Shown: positions 55,913 to 64,000 of the stretch, in pieces
Position numbering within the stretch: position 1 is the stretch's first letter
Layout of the letters: every line of letters begins with the position of its first letter
Source of the DNA: Tricholomella constricta
Lineage: Eukaryota > Basidiomycota > Agaricomycetes > Agaricales > Lyophyllaceae
DNA: 64,000 bases
Direction: 5' to 3'
Assembly (NCBI GenBank): GCA_013368375.1
Contig: JAACJP010000029.1
Coordinates: 310,001 to 374,000, forward strand
Program-made: the position numbers and the translations under genes
Notes under the pieces: model-generated
What the model was told of the DNA's origin: nothing
The model's database searches: none
The model's input: only the letters and a program-made list of their open reading frames with translations

Positions 55913-58900
55913 TTAGCGCACAGATGTGCTTTTCGCGTAGTCGCGCACGACCTGTCCATAAACAGCAGGGAGTGCCGCAGTTTGCGCCGCAATCTGTCGG
56001 AGCACGACTTCGAGAGTGGACAACCGACTCTCGAGCTTCGTTTCGAACGAAAGTAGGCGGTCCTCGACGCTCGCTTCCAACGCTGCGAGACGTTCGTCGA
56101 CCTTGCTCTCCATGGCTGCAAAGCCCTCGGAAACCCTGAGCTCCATCGCCAGAAGTCGGTGCTCCAGAGCGAGGTACCGATCGTCCGCAGGGGACTCCCC
56201 GTTGAGTGTGGTGTCGCGGATCCTGACGAGCGCGTGTGTAAGGGTGTGCGCAGGTATCTGACTTGGGAGTCGCTTGGAGTCGCAATCTGCGCAGACAAAG
56301 GTATCTTTCGCTGTCCCGAGATGAGCTTCTATCGGAAATATTGGGTGTCGAGAACCAACGTACTGCAAACGACGCATACCCAACACGGAGGTAAAACATC
56401 CTTCCCACAACAGGCACACAGCAGATTGGACCTGTGTTCGTCCTTGTGTGAGGACCCATCATCAGGCCGGTGAACTTGAAGTGCAGAATCCAGTGAGCGG
56501 AAGAGTGCCCTGACACGTTCGAAAGTAGTCCGAGCTGCGTCGACGATGCGAACGATATCATAATCGTGCAGCGTTTGCTCGACCTTGACGACGGCATGGT
56601 TTATTTCATGAGTAAACGTCCGCTTGGCGGGAGCTTTGTCCACACAGGATGCGCAAAGGTCGATATTGTCGGACAGATCTTCAGAGATGCACTGTATGCA
56701 TAATATCCTGCATTTTGTGATTTGGCGTTCACACCAATCGCACCCCCATGCACTAGGAGCAGGAAATCAAGAGCTGCACGTAAAAGGATAACGCATAGGA
56801 ACGCCACCTACGGATGCCAGGGGAGTTTCTGGATCTCGAACTCTGCCAACGCTTGATAGAAGCGTGCTTCGGAAGGGTTGAGCTCTCGGCGGAGGTACTC
56901 CAGCTCCCCTTTCTCGACGGGCGTTAGAGGAGCCTGTGGAGTGAGCCCCATCTGAACAATGAGTGCACGCGTTGTGAGTGCCACGTATCGCTTTCGCTCG
57001 GCAAACCTGGCTTCGAAAAAACGACGTGACCACAGAACCTCCTGTGCCTGATGGAGAGCGGCCGAGCAGGCAAAAGACCATCGAGAACGGACTGGGTCCT
57101 CCGCGAATTGGTCCGGGGTGTATCTGTACCGGAGAAGGGTGGGCGGAATTCGCATGAGCGTAAAAGGCCGATTGGGGTCGCTGTCTGCGCCACCACCATC
57201 TCTTGTGGTCGTTTTCCATTGCGCAGTTATGATGGCAGAAGCCTTGCTCAGATATCCAGTGCAGGTTCGTGATATCCCCTCCTTTTCATTCAAAACGACG
57301 AAATTGAATTCCAAAGAGGATCTTTGGATAGAAGTGATATCGCCAGAGAGAATTCAAATGCACCTGCAAAATCCTCGCCCTTGCCGTAGATCTTATCGGC
57401 GCTGGTGAGGCGGATAGACACGCGAAGAACGGACAAAATCGATTCGTCCCCAAACTGCCGATGATGATGGCCGGTCCAGGTTCCCTCCACCGAGGTACTA
57501 TCCAGAGCGAGGCCCAGGTGCTCGAATTCGTGGTAATCAGTCACGGAGTAACCATCCCGAATGCCATACTTGAGGATTTCGTGCGGAATTCCTATTGCTA
57601 GACGATTGATTTCCTCTTGAGTGATTCCGTTTTTGGAGCCGACTCCAGAATCCACTTCTGGATTCGTCCAGGAAGCAAACGAATTGTCGGCTGGTACTCT
57701 TCGAATGTCCCCATACGAAAGTTGAAACTGATTATTACGAATGTCAATGTGATTTTGAGAGAAATGAAGAGAGGATAACGCACTATGCCAAATGCAAAGT
57801 TACCGAGGCGAGCCTGCACGTCAAGGTGTGTTTGCTTGAAGATGGCTGTGAACCGTCAGTTTGGCTTCGCCGTGCAGCATGAGAGAAAGGCCTACCCTCT
57901 AGATTTTGTACACGGTAATCGACTGCCAGTAAGATTGACACCAGCGACTCGTTCAGTGAAACGAACTCCTCTGTGTCGAGGACATGTTTACAAGCAATCC
58001 TCATCACTTTTAAATGACGTCTAAGAAGAAGGTATATGAGAGGGAAGACATACTACAACGAAATCAATTTCGATTCGATGTCTGAAGGGTTGATATTTTA
58101 CGCACACGTTCAATCCTCCCAACTCCAGTCATCAAGGAGACGGTAGCGGGCGTATCCAACTCATAAGCAACGTCTTGTAGGTTGGCGTCGAGCCGCTCCT
58201 CTTCATCCTTCTCGTAGCTTTCCGTCATTTTGGTTAACTCGGGATCCGAGAGAATCTTCGAACTGACGGATCGTGTGGAGCGCAACAAAAGTTCGATTCT
58301 CCAGAAGGAGGAATGGAAAAGGTATTCATCTGCTGCTCTTCTATTTGACGGGAGGACGTGTTCAAGAGTCTGAAACATGGTTTGAACGAGCTCATAGATT
58401 TTGTCCTTATAGCGAGACATGCTCGCTTGCCATCCTATTCGCCAATCATGGTTACCTAGCCGAGCAAGATAAACATGCAGGAAAACTCACCGACAGCCCA
58501 ATATGCGATCCAATGCGGCAGGCTATGATAGGAGGGTCAATGGAGCTTCATAGGAAGAGATGACCACTGTACCTCCAGTTTCCTGGCCTCTCAGCAACGA
58601 ACGTGTTCACCTCCTTGACGCTCACAAACCCAGTTCCATCATCATCGACTGCCTCCAGAATAGGTTGCACATACGCTGCGTTGATGTACGTCAGCGCCCA
58701 TCGATCGTCCTGTCGCTTTTTTTGAACTGTCGTCATACTGTTCCTCCCAGGCGTCTGGGGCGACGGAAGGCCGGAGATGTGCGCAGTTGTGGGGGTACCG
58801 ACGGAGCTCATTTTATCCGTATAGTAATCGTGCAAGGCAAGCACGAAGTGACGAGCTTTGACGCTGCCCTTCCATCCCTGATGAGGACGAGATAATTAAC

Positions 58901-60369
58901 CTGGGTACCTCGTACGCAAGCGACGTGAACCTACCATATCCTTCCAGATTTTTTGCAGGTCCTGAGAACAGTCAACTAGGCAAAAGAAAGGACAAAAAAA
59001 TTGACCTACAGGGTCCCTTATCCGGTCGTGAGCTCCTGACAAAAGCGTACTGATGATGTGGTCCGATTCCTCTTGAACGACGTCTGCAAACTGCTTGCTC
59101 TGAATATCGAGCTTTCGCTCGAAGAGTACCATATTCTTGTCGAACACTTCATCAATGTCCTCCTGTAACTCCTTCAGCAGCCTCTTCTTGATGTCAGGAA
59201 GGTCGTTGGAACGTCTTCCTGACTCGCGACCCGGAAGCCGAGACAGTGATTCTCCACTCTTTGTCACCAGTACCTCAAGGAGCTCGTCGTTGGTTATACA
59301 AGCTTTGGCGCCGCCGTGTTTTTCAATGAACTTTTGCATGTCCTTTTCGCGTGGCGTGTCCAGCTTCCGGAATAGCATGATCATGTCGAGCTTTTCTTCG
59401 ATGATCCTCAATCGGCCATCTTGGTTGTCTAGTTTCTGGTTGGCGGAATCAACTGCCAATGAGGTGTGGACTGCCAAAGCCATTTCAAGAGCCTTGCGGT
59501 GCTCGACGAAGAGCATTCCGAAATCGGAGAGACGCGTTTCGTAAATGCTCGCCTTGACAGTTTTGGCTAAAAAAAAGACAGCTTAGTGGAGGCAAATTGG
59601 TATAAACAAGCGCAAGGACGGACCCAGAAAGCCCTTCTTCAGGTATGCATCACAGGCAGAGCCGCATCCCTTAATGTCTTTTGCTATCTCTTGCATGAGG
59701 CCCTCCAGCCGAGCCCCGATAGTCAACCCATTAGGTCCTTCCTCATCTGAGCTCGGGATATGACGCAGTCTAGTTTCCAGGGTCAAAAATAATTCTGTAC
59801 CGAGAAAATAAGTAAGGATGCGAACTCAAAGAATACTCTCATCAAATCCTGCATCTGCACTTTTACAGCAACGACCTTCCTGTCGTTGTCGCGCCGTGTC
59901 AGGTCGAGAGTGACGACCAATGCGAACGCGCCCACAGCAACTTTTTAGAGCGCGCCCAGTCAGATTATACACAAGTGATGTAATTAGAGTGTGCGTACTT
60001 CCGATAAATGGATGTAAATGCCCAAGCGCCGTCAAGCCCTTGATGATAGTTTTAGCCGACTCCGAGAAACCACTCAATGAATCCTCGATAGTGTTGAAGT
60101 CCGTGTCAGAGTCCGCAATGTTCCTTGACTTCACACCAATGGTGTCCTCATTGGCCTTGAAGAAGTCGTTGACAAACTTGTATGGATCGGCTGTGTGTGC
60201 TGCAAGCTCAACCCGAGCTAAGACGATGGATTAAAGTCGAGGTTCCGAGGCAGATAGTACAATACGCACCGAATGTGGTACTATCTTGACGGACTGTGTT
60301 TCCACCGGCCTGGGAAGTTGTGAAGAGGTCGTTTGCATTTTGATTACTCTTGCCTAGCCATGAAGGCAT
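55913..60369 (-). CDS. Large EF-hand, ZZ-finger, coiled-coil protein of unknown function
   Basis: Multi-exon minus-strand gene (at least 15 exons, ~1,200 aa). Start MPSWLGKSNQNANDLFTTSQ; then VELAAHTADPYKFVNDFFKA, LTALGHLHPFIG, a hydrophobic VAVGAFALVVTLDLTRRDN, ACDAYLKKGFLAKTV, EKLDMIMLFRKLDTPREKDM, HIISTLLSGAHDRIRDPDLQ, an EF-hand-like loop in ILEAVDDDGTGFVSVKEVNT, HWIAYWAVGWQASMSRYKDK, FHSSFWRIELLLRSTRS and DVQARLGNFAFGI. Next is a lipocalin-like or C2-like region (TGHHHRQFGDES), a ZZ-type zinc region (CDWCERQ, CIQCISED, LCASC, then CACCGKD, FVCADCDSK) and a C-terminal coiled coil (VDERLAALEASVEDRLLSFE). I recall this architecture as conserved in Agaricomycetes, without a known role. The join near 59790 (MRVFFE to LFLTLETRLR) is one base off, a possible error or lesion. 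Confidence 0.8.
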
Positions 60370-61218
60370 AGAGAACTACAGCACGAGGTGCGGGGTAAGT
60401 GCTCCTAGGCAGAATATGTCGTCGCCAGAGAGCGAAATTGTTTCGAATCGAAGCAAAGGGCCTAGAAATAACGGATCACCGCTCGCTTGTTACGATCCTG
60501 TCAAAGACAGGGTTAAGTAAGTGTTTTCGAAGGAGAAAAAATGCTCGAGACAGATTCTGACAGAACGTTGATCAACATTAATGGGCGCCGATAGTGGCGG
60601 CGATCTGACCAAGAGACTGCGGGATACAATGCGAATGAGCAGCAAAGGTTTTCATTGGTTGTACTTCAGGCCTTCAGGCCTCAAGGTCTCAGGGTTGAGC
60701 AATTCACAGAAGTTCTGGCGGCGAACAGGGTTTCTCTCCGCCAATGCTTGACCAATCCATTCGCGTTACCGTTTAGTGCTGATCATTGGTCAGCAAACGG
60801 CGTCAGAACCCTGCAAAAATGAGGCATAGCCGAGAGTATGACAAAAAGTACCTGTTCAATTTATTGAAACCGACCAGCATCGAAATATTTATGGTCAGGG
60901 AATCTAAAGACGAATCAGGGCGGACGGAAACACTCGAGAAAGCGGTCCGGCTGACCTGTTGACCTCGACCCACACTCCATCGATGATGACATGGAATATG
61001 TATCACGTCAATGGACCCTCAAAGATCAACTTGAACAGGTCAAACAGCATCCAGTGCTCGTTACACGAACGTCCTCTCGTATTTTACACTGCCACAATTT
61101 GGTACAAATACAATGCTAGCCAGATCTCTGATGATACGGCACACATAGATGTCGACTGGGAAAGCCTGGGGTATCAAACTCACCGGGTCTATTAATACAC
61201 ACACAAAGATACACCAAT
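60370..61218. other. No gene seen; 5' region of the EF-hand/ZZ gene
   Basis: Short frames only. Confidence 0.5.
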
Positions 61219-61938
61219 CTAAAAGCTCTCACAGTAGTAAACATATTGACCCGCGAGCGAGTCACTTTGCTGTGGCGTCGAGGTCCTAGATTTGTGCTCC
61301 AGAATCAAAAAGGATACGATGACGCATTCCTGTATCTCGATGGCTTCCGGACGGAGTGTCAGGTACGCGGCTTGTGTACTCGTCATGCCGTTGACGGTTA
61401 GAGTTCGCGAGGACGTGAACCACGCAATAGGGGAGTCAGTGAGCGGGGAAAAGTGTAACTTTGCAGCCGAATGAAATGACGTTATCAATGAGAGGTCCAG
61501 CATGGATGAAAGCTGGTACTTACCGAAAGCTTGCCCTCAGCCGAGTTTCTCCACACATACGATTTTCCATGCGCCTCAAAAGTCACTGGGCTAACAAAGG
61601 TGTCTTTAAGCACAAAAAAGGGGGGGACGTCGAAGCCATCATACGCACAATAACGTGAGGGTAGAGAATTTCAACCAACTTCGCAATCTCTGCCGCTGCT
61701 TGCCACAGAACGTAATCTTGTCGGGCAGAATCCCGCGCTGTTCCGATACCGCTAATGGAACCTGCTCTCCGTACCGGTAAATGTTGGTGCGGGTGTATCC
61801 TTGGTCGCTGTCAACGGTGTAGATCGGGCCGTATCCTCGCAGTGATAGGGTCGTTCGGCGCATGTCGTCGCGGCTGAAGGTGAAGACCGCATTAGCGTCG
61901 ACGCGGTCCCATTCCACTAGCGTCTCTTCGGAATTCAT
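61219..61938 (-). CDS. DUF6593-type basidiomycete protein
   Basis: Three exons, starting MNSEETLVEWDRVDANAVFT. The exon pieces read FTFSRDDMRRTTLSLRGYGP, YTVDSDQGYTRTNIYR, RGILPDKITF, TFVSPVTFEAHGKSYVWRNS, DSPIAWFTSSRTL, AYLTLRPEAIEIQECVIVSF and LILEHKSR. This is the usual order of DUF6593 proteins: a beta-rich, tubby-like sheet domain ending in a conserved P-E-A-x-E-I-Q-x-x-x-I-V-S-F-L-x-L-E helix. The intron between the first two exons is placed at about 61654-61588 by phase and is the least sure part. The family is expanded in Agaricomycetes and has no known biochemical function. Confidence 0.8.
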
Positions 61939-63159
61939 GGGCTCTGGTGAATGAGGTTGGCAACCTGCCTGGTGCCCCATTATATTGTCACGTGAGGACA
62001 AGTGATTGGCTCCGATTCCGAATTCGTCGAGGTGAAGGCAGTGAGGGCTGTTCCGAAATCACAGGCCGTGTCAAGATGACCCTGTTATGTCGACCACCCG
62101 CCAGACGAAAGATAAGGAAAGATAAGGAAGGAAGGTGGCTTCCACTCTAAATCCTGTTTCGGTGGCGGTAAGTCTCGGGAGTCGGTAAGTTTGATATCTG
62201 GGTGCCAAGAAGATTCTAAAAAGGAGAGTACCCGATGGTCAACTTGGCCTCTCCTCTCCTCATCGATTCTAATGCAGAAAAATCTGATCTGAGACCGCAG
62301 ATTGTGCTTGGCATCGGTTCCATTTTGTTGTTAACTCGGATAGTGCCGATGAATTAAAGGATGGATGGATGGATCCATCCATCCTCCTATGCGCATGATA
62401 GAGGCCTTCGGTGAATGGCAGTTGTATTTGGAAGTTATATCATCGAATTCGATGCACAGAAGAACAGGGTAGAAGGCTATCATGAGCACCTCTGCCCAGA
62501 ATCCAGATCTTGGAGGTCGCCAGGAAGGGGAGTTTGGCAAATAGCACCATGCCAAATATTGGTGTCACCAGCCTCAACCTTCAAAAATGTTCCAATGTTC
62601 CAAATTCAGCCTTCAGGCTCTTTAAAGTTCGCCTAACCCTTAGGATGCCGCCACGTATCGATGGTGAAACAACCGTGTTATTCTTCAAAGCGCTTTGACG
62701 TCCAGTATTCGTTCATTCGCTCCCATCTAGACGCGTCCACTCATCTTACGACCTGATGTCGGGCTTAGATCACTATGAGTCATCTACTAGCTTATGTATT
62801 CTTGTTCGAAATCCTCCTCATTCAACGTGGCTTTCCGACTGCAAGGATCGGGCGACAGGCATTCCCTCGCTGCAGCCTCTATACTGCGCATATATAAAAA
62901 TACTATAGCTAGCAGATGAAAGGTCGGTTCGAGATATTCCAACTTGACAATTCATGTTCAATTCATTGAAGACCACGTGTAGAAGCACTTTTCGTGCTTT
63001 GCTCGCTTCAACGCGTCGATCCGCACCCCAGAGTTGCAATTCTATTTCTGCATTCCCGAGATGCCCGTCGCTGCGCCAGAGCGATTAAAAGGCCAAAGTC
63101 ACCTTACATATTTCCAGCAGCTCTCCCTTTACATCCCCCCCCCACTGTCAAGGTTCGCT
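61939..63159. other. Divergent intergenic region
   Basis: A 22-bp palindrome of GGAT repeats lies at 62363-62384 around a GGATCC centre. No gene seen; it holds the promoters of the DUF6593 gene and the Rds1-like gene. Confidence 0.6.
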
Positions 63160-64000
63160 ATGAAAACCTCCCCAATCATCCTCGCTTTTGCTATCCTCGC
63201 TGTCCAAGCCCACCCGAGTCCAGTCAAACGTGATGCTGCGATCGACGGTACCTTGAATTCAAGTATTAGCCTTTGAACCTTTGCCTGAGTCACGTAACGA
63301 AATATAGATGGTATCATTCTGAACTTTGCTCTTACCTTGGAGCATCTCGAGAACGCGTTCTATAAGGGCGGTTTGGCGAAATACGATGAAAAAGCGTTTG
63401 TTGCTGCGGGCCTTCCACCTTGGGCACGCGGCCGATTTTCCCAGATCGCTGGACACGAGGAGGCGCACGTCAACTTCCTTACCTCGGCTCTCGGTGACAA
63501 GGCTACCAAACCGTGCACGTATAAATTGTAAGAATCTTCATGTTTAGCGTTCCGTAAACTCACCTGCAACTGTAGTCCGTATGCCGACCCGAAATCTTTC
63601 GCAGCTCTCAGCCAGGTTCTCGAGGGTGTTGGTATGTAATTTATGTGCAGTCGTCATTGTACAACCACTAAACAGCTCTTCATAGGCGTATCGGCGTACC
63701 TTGGAGCTGCTCAATTCATCGAGAACAAAAGTTACCTGACCGCAGCCGCTAGCGTCCTCACTACGGAAGCCCGCCATGCCAGCTGGGTTGCTTCCGCCGT
63801 CGGTCGTGGCTCCGGTTGGAGCGGCGCTCTAGACGTAAGATGACGCCTCCTCTACTTGTCTTCCGTCGATTCTCACTTCAACCTCCCTTTTCGTTCTACA
63901 CAGGTACCCCTCACCCTTAACGCAGTGTACACCCTCGCCGCGTCCTTCATCGAATCATGTCCTTCTACCAACCCTCCATTGCCCGTCAAAGCCTTCCCCG
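63160..64000 (+). CDS. Rds1-type ferritin-like secreted protein, 3' end beyond the window
   Basis: Exons 63160-63262, 63309-63527, 63576-63631, 63686-63834 and 63904 to the edge join in frame. The signal peptide MKTSPIILAFAILAVQA is followed by a Lys-Arg site. The ferritin-like helices carry the expected acidic and His positions: ALTLEHLENAFYKGG, FSQIAGHEEAHVNFL (E-x-x-H), LGAAQFIENKSYLTAA and TTEARHASWVASAVG (E-x-x-H), then VPLTLNAVYTLAASFIESCP. The family (Ferritin_2, Rds1, desiccation-related) is stress-induced; metal binding is plausible from these residues but not proven. The frame is intact, unlike the related pseudogene at 49080-49700. Confidence 0.9.

Noticed and set aside
62363..62384. 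22-bp palindrome
   Set aside because: Explained by a GGAT microsatellite meeting its complement; little information.

Overview
The window is nuclear DNA of a filamentous fungus, most likely a wood- or litter-decay Agaricomycete (basidiomycete). The genes carry many 50-75 bp GT-AG introns, and the protein families fit: DUF6593, an F-box/LRR-like protein, a GH71 alpha-1,3-glucanase with a WSC domain, an Rds1-type ferritin-like protein, basidiomycete P-loop GTPases, KDZ transposons with CxC2 cysteine clusters, and Ty3/gypsy chromoviruses. There are no bacterial features. I saw no tRNA, rRNA or CRISPR array.

Layout. 1-3.2 kb: a decayed 2-oxoglutarate/Fe(II) oxygenase and an intact F-box gene. 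3.8-7.1 kb: relics of transposon-borne genes. 7.1-36 kb: a nested stack of mobile DNA. Its host layer is a ~25.4 kb KDZ-type DNA transposon (7971-33380) with ~1 kb palindrome-rich terminal inverted repeats. That element is itself next to or inside chromovirus remnants (7127-7970 and 33384-36040). A nearly fresh chromovirus (16838-27749, 491-bp LTRs with about 4 differences, 5-bp TSD) is inserted in its transposase gene. In the pol gene of that chromovirus sits a 4,551-bp non-autonomous element (21016-25566) with the same termini as the KDZ element and a 7-bp TSD. 37.15-43.6 kb: a satellite of about fifty 128-bp monomers. 43.8-44.9 kb: a P-loop GTPase gene running into that satellite. 45-52.6 kb: gene-poor DNA with a dispersed repeat pair, a foldback MITE, a 44-bp perfect palindrome, a frameshifted glyoxalase I gene and a truncated Rds1-like pseudogene. 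52.6-64 kb: ordinary gene-dense DNA with the 17-exon GH71 gene, a very long EF-hand/ZZ-finger protein gene, a DUF6593 gene and an intact Rds1-like gene cut by the window end.

How it fits together. The KDZ element carries a transposase gene with a CxC2 N-terminus plus at least five accessory genes: coiled-coil, Zn2Cys6-like and acidic proteins of unknown role. Coding and non-coding parts of the KDZ layer are packed with the palindrome TCCGCGGA, which is almost absent from the chromovirus inserted in it. Most KDZ-layer genes carry frameshifts or C-to-T nonsense changes, so this copy looks defective. However, the non-autonomous derivative jumped after the young chromovirus inserted, so the family has been mobilised recently in this genome. 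The strongest candidates for something undescribed are the KDZ terminal architecture with its cargo genes, and the 128-bp satellite.
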